Source of the DNA: CAVVSD01 sp963757125
Lineage (GTDB): Bacteria; Actinomycetota; Thermoleophilia; Solirubrobacterales; Solirubrobacteraceae
NCBI GenBank assembly: GCA_963757125.1
Contig: CAVWQP010000009.1
Location: 124,001-188,000 of the forward strand
DNA length: 64,000 nt
Reading direction: 5' to 3'
Shown: in pieces, positions 8,397-16,926 of the stretch
Position numbering within the stretch: the first letter of the stretch is position 1
Layout: the number at the start of each line of letters is the position of its first letter
Notes under the pieces: generated by a model
Told to the model about the DNA's origin: nothing
What the model saw: only the letters and a program-made list of their open reading frames with translations
The model's database searches: none
Made by a program: the position numbers and the translations under genes

Positions 8397-9167
8397 ATGG
8401 AGGGCAGGGCAGGACTGGTCACCGGAGCGGGATCGGGCATCGGCCGGGCGACGGCGGTGGCGCTGGGGTCGGATGGCGCGTACGTCGCGGTCGCCGACGT
8501 CGACGAGCCCGCGGGGCACGAGACCGTCGAGCTCGTCCGTGCCGCGGGCGGCGAGGCGGACTTCGTGCGCTGCGACGTCGCGCGGGAGGACGAGGTCCAT
8601 GCGCTGGTCGCCGGCATCGCCGAGCGGCGCGGGCGCCTGGACTTCGCGCACAACAACGCCGGCGTCCCCGCGTCGGGTCATCGCATCGACACGCTGCCCG
8701 AGGCGGACTGGGACCGCGTCATCGGCGTGAACCTCAAGGGCGTCTGGCTCTGCCTCAAGCACGAGCTGCAGGTCATGCGCCCCCAGGGGTCCGGGGCGAT
8801 CGTCAACACGTCGTCGTCGGTCGGCTTCATGGCCGCCCCCGACTCCAGCCCGTACAACACGTCCAAGCACGGGGTGCTCGGGCTCACGAAGGAGGCAGCG
8901 ATCGAGACCGCCGCGCTGGGCATCCGGGTCAACGCGGTCTGCCCGGGGTTCGTGCAGACGCCGATGGCGGACGGCATCCCGCCCGAGGAGATGGCCCGGC
9001 GCACGCGCGCCCGGGTGCCGGCGCAGCGGGTGTGCTCGCCGGAGGAGGTCGCCGCGGCCGTCGTCTGGCTGCTCTCCGACGCCGCCTCCTACATCACCGG
9101 CGAGGGCCTCGTCATCGACGGCGGCCTGACGTTGAGCATCGTCGCGCCGCCCGGGGTGGCGCACTGA
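8397..9167 (+). CDS. Short-chain dehydrogenase/reductase
   Basis: A 256-residue classical SDR. The cofactor motif TGAGSGIG is at 9-16, with acidic residues after strand 2 (VADVDE) suggesting NAD(H). NNAG is at 86-89 and the catalytic set is Ser140, Tyr153 and Lys157 (YNTSK). The C-terminal ITGEGLVIDGG motif is standard. ATG 8397 follows GAGGGGAG, a good ribosome-binding site, 20 bases after iclR. The stop overlaps the next start (TGATG), so the genes are coupled. Substrate is likely a secondary alcohol or sugar derivative handled by the same cassette. Confidence 0.92.
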   Translation: MEGRAGLVTGAGSGIGRATAVALGSDGAYVAVADVDEPAGHETVELVRAAGGEADFVRCDVAREDEVHALVAGIAERRGRLDFAHNNAGVPASGHRIDTLPEADWDRVIGVNLKGVWLCLKHELQVMRPQGSGAIVNTSSSVGFMAAPDSSPYNTSKHGVLGLTKEAAIETAALGIRVNAVCPGFVQTPMADGIPPEEMARRTRARVPAQRVCSPEEVAAAVVWLLSDAASYITGEGLVIDGGLTLSIVAPPGVAH

Positions 9168-9955
9168 TGCGGCTGCACATCTTCGACGGCGGCAGCACGG
9201 ACCTGCCGCTGCGCAACTTCCGGCTCGGCTGGCCGGGCGACGACCGCGTCACGGCGCCGACGCCCTGGTACTTCATCGAGCATCCGCGCGGCAACGTCGT
9301 CATCGACGGCGGCAACGCGCCGCAGGTCGCGGTGGACCCCGTCGCCCACTGGGGCGAGATCGCCAAGTCGTCGATCACGACGATGCGGCCCGACCAGGCG
9401 GTCGTGCCCGCGATGCGCGCACGCGGCTTCGACCCCGCCGACGTGCGCTGGATCGTCCAGAGCCACCTGCACATCGACCACACGGGCGCCCTCGCGGTCA
9501 TCGAGGAGTTCCCGAACGCGGAGGTGCTCGTCACGCGCACCGAGCACGCATGGGCGCACGCGCCGGCGCCGTTCGCCGAGTGGGGCTACTGCCGCGCGGA
9601 CTTCGTGAAGCCCGGGATCCCCTGGTCGCTGCTGGAGGACCAGGAGGACGGCTACGACCTGTTCGGCGACGGCACCCTCGTCTGCTGGCGCACGCCGGGC
9701 CACTCGCCCGGCCACCTGTCCTTCGAGGTCCACCTGCCGAGCGGCGCGGCGATCCTCCTCGCCATCGACGCGGTGAACCGGCTCGACGAGCTCGACGGCT
9801 CCTACGTGCCGGCGTTCACGACGTCGCTGACCGAGGCGACCGCGTCGATCGCACGGGTCCGGCGCCTGGCCTGGCGGGCGGGGGCGGAGGTCATCGCCGG
9901 CCACGACCCCGACCAGTGGCGCACGCTGCGCCGCGCGCCGGAGTTCTACGAATGA
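9167..9955 (+). CDS. Metallo-beta-lactamase-fold hydrolase, N-acyl homoserine lactonase-like
   Basis: A 262-residue MBL-fold protein. The dinuclear zinc motif HLHIDH is at 100-105, with further ligands in TPGHSPGH and the AIDAV segment, and a final conserved His in AGHDPDQW. Overall arrangement (DGG before the first ligand, TPGHSPGHLSF) is like AttM/AiiA-type lactonases that open homoserine-lactone rings. As the neighbours include an SMP-30 lactonase and dehydrogenases, a lactone from a catabolic pathway is just as likely a substrate as a quorum signal. It starts at 9167, overlapping the SDR stop. Confidence 0.85.
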   Translation: MRLHIFDGGSTDLPLRNFRLGWPGDDRVTAPTPWYFIEHPRGNVVIDGGNAPQVAVDPVAHWGEIAKSSITTMRPDQAVVPAMRARGFDPADVRWIVQSHLHIDHTGALAVIEEFPNAEVLVTRTEHAWAHAPAPFAEWGYCRADFVKPGIPWSLLEDQEDGYDLFGDGTLVCWRTPGHSPGHLSFEVHLPSGAAILLAIDAVNRLDELDGSYVPAFTTSLTEATASIARVRRLAWRAGAEVIAGHDPDQWRTLRRAPEFYE

Positions 9956-10857
9956 GCGGTCTGGCGTCGCTCATCGACCCGGATGCGCAGCTCGAGCAGC
10001 TCGCGGACGGCTTCGTGTTCACCGAGGGGCCCGCCTGGAACCCGGCCGAGCGCGCGCTCGTGTTCAGCGACATCCCGGGCGACGCCCGGTACCGCTGGAG
10101 CGAGCAGCGCGGCTGCGAGCTCATCGCGGCGCCGACCCTGAAGGGCAACGGCATGGCCTACGAGGCGGACGGGTCGCTGCTCGTCTGCGAGCAGGTCTCC
10201 AGCCAGCTCGTGCGCTTCACGCCGGACGGGCACCGTGACGTCGTCGCCTTCCACCACGACGGCCGCTACCTCAACAGCCCGAACGACGTCGTGGTCGCCG
10301 CGGGGGACGGGTCGATCTACTTCACCGACCCGAACTACGGGCGCTGGGCGGGCGCGTTCGGCTGGGAGCGCGCGTGCGACCTGGACTTCCAGGGTGTGTT
10401 CCGCGTGCCTCCCGGCGGCGGCGACACCGAGCTCGTCGTCGACCCCGGGGAGTTCGAGCAGCCCAACGGCCTGTGCTTCTCGCCCGACGAGCGGATCATG
10501 TACGTCAACGACTCGCCGCGAACGGAGATCAAGGCGTTCGACGTCGCGGAGGACGGCTCGCTCGTCGACGGGCGCGTGCTGATCTCCGGCATCGGGACGG
10601 GGGAGACGGGCAAGGGCAGCCCCGACGGGATGGAGTGCGACGAGCTCGGCAACGTGTGGTGCTCCGGCGGCGGTGGGATCTGGGTCGTCGCGCCCGACGG
10701 CGAGCACCTGGGCATCGTCGAAGTCCCGGAGGTCTGCGGGAGCCTCGCGTGGGGCGGAGACGACCTGAAGGACCTCTTCGTCATGGGGTCGGACAAGCTC
10801 TACCGGCTGCGCACGCTGGTCGCGTCGGCGCCGCTGCCGATGGATAGCGTGCGGTGA
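9952..10857 (+). CDS. SMP-30/gluconolactonase-family protein
   Basis: A 301-residue six-bladed beta-propeller of the SMP-30/gluconolaconase/LRE family. The metal ligands typical of the family are visible: FTEGPAW (Glu), LNSPNDVVV (Asn) and GSPDGMECDELGN (Asp). Members hydrolyse sugar or aldonolactones with a bound divalent metal. It overlaps the MBL gene by four bases and abuts the MDR gene, so the two lactonase-type enzymes are co-produced. No signal peptide, so cytoplasmic. Substrate is not determined. Confidence 0.9.
   Translation: MSGLASLIDPDAQLEQLADGFVFTEGPAWNPAERALVFSDIPGDARYRWSEQRGCELIAAPTLKGNGMAYEADGSLLVCEQVSSQLVRFTPDGHRDVVAFHHDGRYLNSPNDVVVAAGDGSIYFTDPNYGRWAGAFGWERACDLDFQGVFRVPPGGGDTELVVDPGEFEQPNGLCFSPDERIMYVNDSPRTEIKAFDVAEDGSLVDGRVLISGIGTGETGKGSPDGMECDELGNVWCSGGGGIWVVAPDGEHLGIVEVPEVCGSLAWGGDDLKDLFVMGSDKLYRLRTLVASAPLPMDSVR
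10845..10850 (+). promoter_or_regulatory. Possible internal -10 hexamer before the MDR gene
   Basis: TAGCGT ends 7 bases before ATG 10858. It lies in the end of the SMP-30 gene, so an internal promoter is possible besides read-through. Confidence 0.3.
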
Positions 10858-11772
10858 ATGCGAGCTGTCTTCTCGACGCCCAACGGCCCCAACCGCACCG
10901 AGCTGCGCGACGACGCCCCGGAGCCCGAGCCGGCGCCCGACGAGGCGCTGGTCGAGGTGCGCGCCTTCGCGGTCAACCGCGGTGAGCTCGCTCTCGTCGC
11001 GACGCGCGACGAGTGGATCCCCGGACAGGACGTCGCGGGCGTCGTCGTGCGCCGCGCGGCCGACGGCAGCGGCCCGGAGGAGGGCGCGCGCGTCGCCGGT
11101 CTCGCCGAGTGGCACGGCTGGGCGGAGCGCGTTCCCGTGCCGACGAACCGCATCGCGGTCCTGCCCGACGGCGTGACCGACGTCCAGGCCGCCGCGCTGC
11201 CGATGGCGGGCACGACCGCAGCGAACGTCCTGCGCGACGGCCCGCCGCTCCTCGGCGCGCGGGTCCTCGTGACCGGCGCGTCCGGCGGGGTGGGGCGCTT
11301 CGCCGTGCAGCTCGCGGTGCTCGGCGGCGCGACCGTCACTGCCGTGGCACGGGCAGAGCGCGCCGACGCGCTGCGGAGCCTCGGCGCGAGCGAGGTCGTG
11401 GCGGCCACCGCCGACGCGGCCGACGCCGCGTTCGACCTCGTCGTGGAGTCCGACGGCGGCGCGTCGCTGACCGCTGCGTTCGCGAAGGTCGCGCAGGGCG
11501 GCACGATCGTCACGTTCGGCAACAGCTCGCGTGAGCCGTCGCAGGTGAGCTTCCCCGACTTCGCGGGCCGCGAGGCGCAGCTGCGGTCGTACTTCTCCTT
11601 CCTGCACGCAGGTGACGCCGGGAAGCGGCTCGAGGCGCTCGTCGCCCTCGTCGCCGAGGGCCGGCTGGACCCGGGCGTCGGCCTGGAGGCCGACTGGACC
11701 GAGCTCGACGACGCGCTGCAGGCACTGACCGACCGGGCAGTTGCCGGAAAGGTGGTCCTTCGGAGAAGCTAG
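10858..11772 (+). CDS. Medium-chain zinc-independent alcohol dehydrogenase/quinone reductase family protein
   Basis: A 304-residue MDR-superfamily protein with a GroES-like N-terminal half (about 20-110) and a Rossmann half beginning with VLVTGASGGVGRFAVQLA (about 136-153), the quinone-oxidoreductase-like nucleotide site. There is no cysteine-rich structural zinc loop and no catalytic zinc signature, so it fits the NADPH:quinone reductase/zeta-crystallin branch. It follows the SMP-30 gene with no gap and closes the cassette. Its substrate is unknown; enone or quinone reduction is the usual activity. Confidence 0.88.
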   Translation: MRAVFSTPNGPNRTELRDDAPEPEPAPDEALVEVRAFAVNRGELALVATRDEWIPGQDVAGVVVRRAADGSGPEEGARVAGLAEWHGWAERVPVPTNRIAVLPDGVTDVQAAALPMAGTTAANVLRDGPPLLGARVLVTGASGGVGRFAVQLAVLGGATVTAVARAERADALRSLGASEVVAATADAADAAFDLVVESDGGASLTAAFAKVAQGGTIVTFGNSSREPSQVSFPDFAGREAQLRSYFSFLHAGDAGKRLEALVALVAEGRLDPGVGLEADWTELDDALQALTDRAVAGKVVLRRS

Positions 11773-11776
11773 ACGC

Positions 11777-13075
11777 ATGAAACGCCGCTCATCGTTGTCG
11801 CTCGCGCTCGCCGCGGTGGCGGCGCTCACGTTCGCGGCCGGGGCACGCGCCGACATCGTCGCGACGCTCCCGCCCGGCTCCTACTTCACGGACGTGTCGG
11901 TCGCGCCGACCGGCGCGGTCTGGGTCGCGTCCTCGGGCCCCACGCGCGCCCGGTCCGCGATCGGGACCGTCGTCCTCGGCGGCGTGAGCTGGACGTCGCT
12001 GCCGATCGCGGGCGCGCCGCTGGGCGGGACGAGCGAGAACGCGGTCTTCGCGCGCCCGGACGGCGGCGTGTGGGGCTTCTTCGGCGGGCGCATGGCGGTG
12101 CGCTCGACCGGCACGAGCTTCGCCTCGACGGCGGCGCTGTCGCGAGGTTCGTACGAGTCGGCGGCCGGCGCCTCGGCGGACGGCAGCGCGCTCGTCGTGC
12201 CCTACGAGCAGGAGAGCTTCGTGCGCGTCGGGCTCGACGGATCGACCTCGACGGTGCACTACTCGGCGCCCAAGCCGCCGGGGGAGTCGAACTGCGCGAT
12301 CGACCGGATCGACGCCGTGCCGGACAACACGCTCGTCGTCGACGACGACTGCCACCGCCTCGTCCGCCTCCGGCTCGACGGGTCGGTCGCCGAGACGATC
12401 CCGTTGACCGGCGCGCTCGAGGAGTGGGCCGACTTCCCGCGCGTCGCCGCGGGCCCGTCGGGCGATCTGTGGATCGGTGGCGACAGCTCGCTCGCCCACC
12501 GCGTCGGCGGCGGGGCGACGAACGTGGCGCTGCCGCAGACCGACGGGTTCCTCGGGCCGTGGGCCACCGCGCCCGACGGCTCGCTGTGGATCGCCCAGGC
12601 ACAGGGCTGCGTCCTGATGCACATCACGACGGGTGGGGTGCAGCGGGTGCCGGCGCCGATCACCGCGGAGGCCATCGCCACCGCCCCGGACGGGACGGTG
12701 TGGCTCACGAACCGCAACCAGCTGGCCCACGTCGGGCCCGCGGGCGAGGGTGGATCGTGCGATGGGAGCCAGCCGACGGTCCGCCTGCCCGACGTGAAGC
12801 ACGGCAGGGTGACCCTCGCCGCGCTGCGCCGGCGCCACGGCCTGCGGGTCACCAGCAGCGAGCCGGGATCGATGATCGGGGCGGTCACGGTCGCCGGGGT
12901 GGACATCAAGCCGCAGCAGGCGGTCGACCGACACGGCACCACCCTGCGGTTCACGCAGAACGTCCTGCGCCGCATCGCGCGGGGCGGCCGGATGGAGGTC
13001 CGCTACCTGCAGGTCTGGGACGCCAACGGCAACGGCGGCGGGCCCACGATGGCCTACGTGCGGGTGACGCGCTAG
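11777..13075 (+). CDS. Secreted beta-propeller protein (virginiamycin B lyase-like)
   Basis: A 432-residue protein with a signal peptide (basic MKRR, hydrophobic core, AGARA before residue 26). The body repeats the pattern APDGSLWIA / APTGAVWVA / ARPDGGVWG / GPSGDLWIG about every 45 residues, the signature of streptogramin-lyase/NHL-like beta-propellers. About 100 C-terminal residues after the propeller form a separate Gly/Arg-rich beta module. Antibiotic lyase activity should not be assumed; many such proteins are binding scaffolds outside the cell. The four last bases overlap the convergent GT4 gene. ATG 11777 is picked because it gives a clean signal peptide. Confidence 0.75.
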   Translation: MKRRSSLSLALAAVAALTFAAGARADIVATLPPGSYFTDVSVAPTGAVWVASSGPTRARSAIGTVVLGGVSWTSLPIAGAPLGGTSENAVFARPDGGVWGFFGGRMAVRSTGTSFASTAALSRGSYESAAGASADGSALVVPYEQESFVRVGLDGSTSTVHYSAPKPPGESNCAIDRIDAVPDNTLVVDDDCHRLVRLRLDGSVAETIPLTGALEEWADFPRVAAGPSGDLWIGGDSSLAHRVGGGATNVALPQTDGFLGPWATAPDGSLWIAQAQGCVLMHITTGGVQRVPAPITAEAIATAPDGTVWLTNRNQLAHVGPAGEGGSCDGSQPTVRLPDVKHGRVTLAALRRRHGLRVTSSEPGSMIGAVTVAGVDIKPQQAVDRHGTTLRFTQNVLRRIARGGRMEVRYLQVWDANGNGGGPTMAYVRVTR

Positions 13076-14094
13076 GACGCCACGCGCTGCAGCACGGCCT
13101 CGATCCGGGCGACCTGCACGGAGAGGTCGTGCTCCGCAGCGACGGTGCGCCCGGCGGGATTGGGCACGCCGAGGGCGATCGCCCTCTCCAGCCCCGCGCG
13201 GATCGACGCGACGTCGTACGGGTCGGCGAGCGCGCCGGTGGCCGGCGTGACGAGCTCTGCGGGCCCGCCGACCTCGGTCGCCAGCACCGGGCGCTGCATC
13301 GCCATCGCCTCGAGCACGACCTGGCCGAACGGCTCCACGAGGCTCGGCAGCGCCACGACGTCGGCGGCCGCCATGTACGCCGGGACCTCGTCGTGCGGCA
13401 CGCGCCCGACCGCGCGGATCTTGTCGCTCGCGGAGAGCTCGGAGCGCAGCGGGCCGTCGCCGACGGCCAGCAGCGTCGCGCCGGGCATCTCGAGGACCGC
13501 GTCGCGCAGCCGGACGACGTTCTTGCGCTCGTGCAGCCCGCCGACGTAGACGACGAGGCTGCCGGGCAGGTCGGTCAGCCCGAGCGCCTCCCGCGCCTGC
13601 GTCTGGTCGCGCGGCGCGAAGCGCATCATGTCGACGCCGCAGTCGATGACCTCGGTCTTGTGGCGCGACTCGGGGAGCTCGCGGTGCAGCTCGTCGCGCA
13701 GCCACCCGGAGACCGCGATGATGGCCTTCGAGCGACGCACGGCGAGACCGGTCGCCATGCGGATCCCGGCGTTCTCGCCGACGTTGCGCACGTCGCGCCC
13801 GTGCGCGGTGAGGACGAGCGGTGCCCGCCCGGCGAGCGCGGCCAGCGCGGCGATCCCGCCGGCGGGCAGGAGGAAGTGGGCGTAGACGACGTCGGGATCG
13901 CCTTGCACCGCATGGCGCAGCGCGTCGATCGCCAGGCGGCCCTGCTTGCCCTTGCCGCCGCTGCGATGGTCGACGACCGCGGGCAGGATCTCGTGGCCCA
14001 TCGCCTGCAGGGCGTCGGAGACCTGCGCGACGAAGACGCCGTAGTCCGGATCGTCGGGGCCCGGCCACATCGAGGAGACGAGGAGGATCCGCAT
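13072..14094 (-). CDS. GT4-family glycosyltransferase
   Basis: A 340-residue retaining GT-B glycosyltransferase. The N-terminal domain opens MRILLVSSMWP and contains AHGRDVRNVGENAG; the C-terminal nucleotide-sugar domain contains VYVGGLHERKN and SLVEPFGQVVLEAMA, the E-x7-E element of GT4. It probably adds a hexose to a lipid-linked or surface glycan. It lies 11 bases after the TIM-barrel/CapD fusion gene on the same strand and forms the downstream end of a four-gene minus-strand glycan block (17780 to 13072). No transmembrane segment is seen. Confidence 0.92.
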   Translation of the reverse strand: MRILLVSSMWPGPDDPDYGVFVAQVSDALQAMGHEILPAVVDHRSGGKGKQGRLAIDALRHAVQGDPDVVYAHFLLPAGGIAALAALAGRAPLVLTAHGRDVRNVGENAGIRMATGLAVRRSKAIIAVSGWLRDELHRELPESRHKTEVIDCGVDMMRFAPRDQTQAREALGLTDLPGSLVVYVGGLHERKNVVRLRDAVLEMPGATLLAVGDGPLRSELSASDKIRAVGRVPHDEVPAYMAAADVVALPSLVEPFGQVVLEAMAMQRPVLATEVGGPAELVTPATGALADPYDVASIRAGLERAIALGVPNPAGRTVAAEHDLSVQVARIEAVLQRVAS

Positions 14095-14105
14095 CGTCTA
14101 CCCGC

Positions 14106-16091
14106 CTACCCCGAGACCGCCGGTGCCGGACCGAGTGCGCGCAGCCACGCCGCGCGGCGCTCCTCGCTGCCGGCCTGCGCCTCGACCTCGTCGACGAGCG
14201 CGCCGACCTCGGAGGTCACGGGGCGCTCGATGCCCGCGACGCCCGACCAGACCTCGCCGCCAAGACGCTCGCCCTCGCCGACGAGCACCTCGTCCATGGT
14301 CTCGCCCGGCCGGACGCCCATGACGTGGAAGTCCGGCTCCGCGCCGCCGCCCGCGCCGCGCCAGATGCGGGACGCGAGCTCCCCGACGGTGAGCATCGAC
14401 GGGTCAGACGCGGTCAGCAGCCCCGGGCCGGGCAGGATCGACTGGCCGACGAGCGCGGCGGCGTGGGCCATCGTGATCCAGTAGCGCAGCATCCCCGTGT
14501 CGGTGACCGTGAGCGGGACGCCGGCCCGGGCCTGGCGCAGGAACAGCTCGGACGCGCTGCCGCCGCTGCCGAGGACGTTCACGAGGCGGACCGCGGCCCG
14601 GCGTGCGCCGGTGCGCTCTGCGGCGACGCCCGCGAGGTCCTCCATGAGCCGCTTCGTCCGGCCGTACTGGGACGCGTGGCGCGCGGCCTTGTCGGTCGAC
14701 GCGACGACGACCGTCCCCGCGCCCACGGCCTCGGCGCAGCGCAGGACGTTCCAGCTGCCGTCGAGGTTCGTCGCCGCGAACTCCTCCGGGTAGCGCTCGG
14801 CCCAGTCGACGTGCTTGTACGCGGCGAGGTGCACGACGACGTCGGGCGAGGCGCGCGCGAACTCCGTCTCCAGGCGGCTGCGGTCGCGCACGTCGCACAG
14901 CACGTGCTCGAAGCGCGCGAGGTTCGCGGCGCCGCGCGCCCGGCGGTCGGCGGTGAGCGCGGCCTCGTGCGCGTCGAGCACCGTGATGAGCTGCGGCCGG
15001 AACGCCTCGAGCAGCGTCGTGAGCGACCTGCCGATCGACCCCGCGCCGCCGGTGACGAGCACGCGCCGCCCCGACAGGGCCTCCTCCAGCTCGAGCACGG
15101 CGGGGACGGGGTCGCGCCGCCGGGTGACCGTCTGCCAGTCGAAGCGCTCGCCCGGGATCCGGCGCGGCGGCCGGCGCCACGGGCCCGCCGGCGTGGGCAG
15201 CGCCCGCGCGACCCGCCCGTAGCCGGCCTTCATCGACGGCGAGCGGCTGTGGTCGGGCTCGTTGATCTCCGCGACGACGTACGGGAACAGCTCGCCGATC
15301 CGCGCGACGACCGGGTCGAGGTCCAGCTCGCCCTCGTCGTAGGGCAGGCCCTCGCCGAGCACGCCCGCCGCGTTGGAGACGTGCGCGACCTCGCCCGCGG
15401 GCCCGAGCTCCTCGACGTAGCGCCCGAGCTCCAGGCCTTCCTCGCCCTCCAGGCCCCACAGCGACGGGTAGGCGCCCGCGAACGTGTGGAACAGCGCGGC
15501 GTGGGAGGTGTCGAGCGTGAAGCCGAGCGACGGGACCCGCGCCCGCCACGAGAGCAGGTCGCGCCAGTGCCCCCCGATGGGGGTGAGGAAGACCCCGCCG
15601 GTGCGCATGCGCAGGACGGGCGGGACGTTCTCGATGAGCGGGATGACCCCGTGCTCGCCGCACGCCGACGCGAAGCAGCGCAGGAACGCCTCGACGGCAG
15701 GCTCGTCGACGCCGCCGGACGCGCGCAGCTCCGCCGGCGTCTGCGGGATGAAGAGGTGGATGGTGAGGACCGGCGAGCCGATCGCCGCCGCGAACCGGGC
15801 GCTGCGCGCGATGCCGTCGCGTGCCTCGTCGTCGAGCCGGTCGACCCGGACGAACGCGCCGCTGGGCCAGGACACGGGCGCCTCGGCGGTCAGCGCCACC
15901 TCGTCGCCGGACGCATCGACGGCGCGGCGCACGACGTCGGCGGCGCGCTGCGTGGACGCGTCGTCGCGCACGTCGCCGGGCATCAGGCACAGCTCGAGGC
16001 CGGCCCACGGGCCGCCGGCGAGCCGCTCGGCGACCTGGTCAGCCTCGGGAGCGGCCTTGAGCAGCGGGATGGAGGCGGAGCCAGTCGACAT
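14106..16091 (-). CDS. Fusion: xylose-isomerase-like TIM barrel + CapD/FlaA1-type nucleotide-sugar dehydratase/epimerase
   Basis: A 661-residue two-domain protein. Residues about 1-300 look like an AP-endonuclease-2/xylose-isomerase TIM barrel, with a plausible metal set E154 (LIENVP), D194 (TLDTSH), H237 (AHVSN) and E275 (AEINEPD). Residues about 340-640 are an extended SDR of the CapD/FlaA1/PglF group: GGAGSIG at 348-354, HLAAYKH at 421-427, STDKA at 465-469 and YGRTK at 476-480. The group usually makes 4-keto-6-deoxy UDP-sugars or epimerises them for glycans. No membrane anchor is present. A single protein joining an isomerase-type barrel to this dehydratase is not an arrangement I recognise. 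Its start overlaps the upstream epimerase gene by 53 bases. Confidence 0.85.
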   Translation of the reverse strand: MSTGSASIPLLKAAPEADQVAERLAGGPWAGLELCLMPGDVRDDASTQRAADVVRRAVDASGDEVALTAEAPVSWPSGAFVRVDRLDDEARDGIARSARFAAAIGSPVLTIHLFIPQTPAELRASGGVDEPAVEAFLRCFASACGEHGVIPLIENVPPVLRMRTGGVFLTPIGGHWRDLLSWRARVPSLGFTLDTSHAALFHTFAGAYPSLWGLEGEEGLELGRYVEELGPAGEVAHVSNAAGVLGEGLPYDEGELDLDPVVARIGELFPYVVAEINEPDHSRSPSMKAGYGRVARALPTPAGPWRRPPRRIPGERFDWQTVTRRRDPVPAVLELEEALSGRRVLVTGGAGSIGRSLTTLLEAFRPQLITVLDAHEAALTADRRARGAANLARFEHVLCDVRDRSRLETEFARASPDVVVHLAAYKHVDWAERYPEEFAATNLDGSWNVLRCAEAVGAGTVVVASTDKAARHASQYGRTKRLMEDLAGVAAERTGARRAAVRLVNVLGSGGSASELFLRQARAGVPLTVTDTGMLRYWITMAHAAALVGQSILPGPGLLTASDPSMLTVGELASRIWRGAGGGAEPDFHVMGVRPGETMDEVLVGEGERLGGEVWSGVAGIERPVTSEVGALVDEVEAQAGSEERRAAWLRALGPAPAVSG

Positions 16092-16926
16092 ATGTCGTGA
16101 CCGCCTGGTCCAGCGGCCGCGGGGTCAATGCTAGTCGTGCGTCGGACGGCGGCAGGGCGTAGGAGTCCCCCTCGCCGGCGGGCAGCTCGCCGCCCGGCAG
16201 CTCGATCTCCACGTCCGAGCCCGCCGCCGCGATCGCGACCTCCGCGGCCTCCAGCAGGGGCGTGGCGACGCCGCTGCCCGCCCACAGGACCGGCGCGGAC
16301 GGACCGTCGACGATGAGCCGCTCGATCCCGTCGACGAGGTCGTCGACGTAGAGGAAGTCGCGCGTGCGGGAGGGATCGCCCGGGATCGCGATCGGGCGCC
16401 CGTCGATGGCGCGCGCGGCGAACGCCGCGATGGCGCCCGTCGCGCCCTCCCAGGCGACCTGACCTGGGCCGAACACCGACGTCAGCCGCAGCGCGACGGC
16501 TCGCGCGCGGTGCAGCCGGCAGGCCTCCTCGCCGAGCCGCTTGGACAGGCCATAGGGGTCCGGAGGAGGATCGAGTCCGGCACGCGCGGTCGAGGGGAGG
16601 ACGAGCAGCGCGTCGTGCGCGGCGCAGCCCTCGAGCAGGTTGACGGTCGTGCCGACGTTCTCGCGCACTGCGGTCGCGGGGTCCTCGCGCGCTCGCGCGG
16701 GATCGGGGACCCCGGCGAAGTGCAGGACCGCGTCGCAGCCGGCGACGAGGTCGCGCGCCGCGGGATCGCCGGCGTCGACGACGTGGTCGATGTGCAGATC
16801 GGAGGACGCGGCGCGCGCCCTGCTCCCGGGCCGGGTGAGCGTCACGACGTCGTGACCGCGCCCGCCGAGCAGCGTCGCGGTGCGCCAGCCGAGGTAGCCG
16901 GTCGCACCGGTGACGAGGATCCTCAC
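16039..16926 (-). CDS. NAD-dependent nucleotide-sugar epimerase/dehydratase (second of pair)
   Basis: A 295-residue extended SDR starting at GTG 16926 (overlap GTGA with the upstream gene). The cofactor motif GATGYLG follows the first strand (VRILVTG). The catalytic YGLSK matches YxxxK. FGPG and DFLYVDDLVDGI are typical of GalE/RfbB-like enzymes. It is translationally coupled to the preceding epimerase and overlaps the start of the fusion gene by 53 bases, so all four glycan genes are probably one transcript. Its exact sugar is unknown. Confidence 0.9.
   Translation of the reverse strand: MRILVTGATGYLGWRTATLLGGRGHDVVTLTRPGSRARAASSDLHIDHVVDAGDPAARDLVAGCDAVLHFAGVPDPARAREDPATAVRENVGTTVNLLEGCAAHDALLVLPSTARAGLDPPPDPYGLSKRLGEEACRLHRARAVALRLTSVFGPGQVAWEGATGAIAAFAARAIDGRPIAIPGDPSRTRDFLYVDDLVDGIERLIVDGPSAPVLWAGSGVATPLLEAAEVAIAAAGSDVEIELPGGELPAGEGDSYALPPSDARLALTPRPLDQAVTTYVDWLRLHPAAQGRSRG

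Noticed and set aside
9167..9955. Calling the MBL protein a dedicated quorum-quenching lactonase
   Set aside because: The fold and motif fit, but many MBL hydrolases share them and the neighbours are catabolic.
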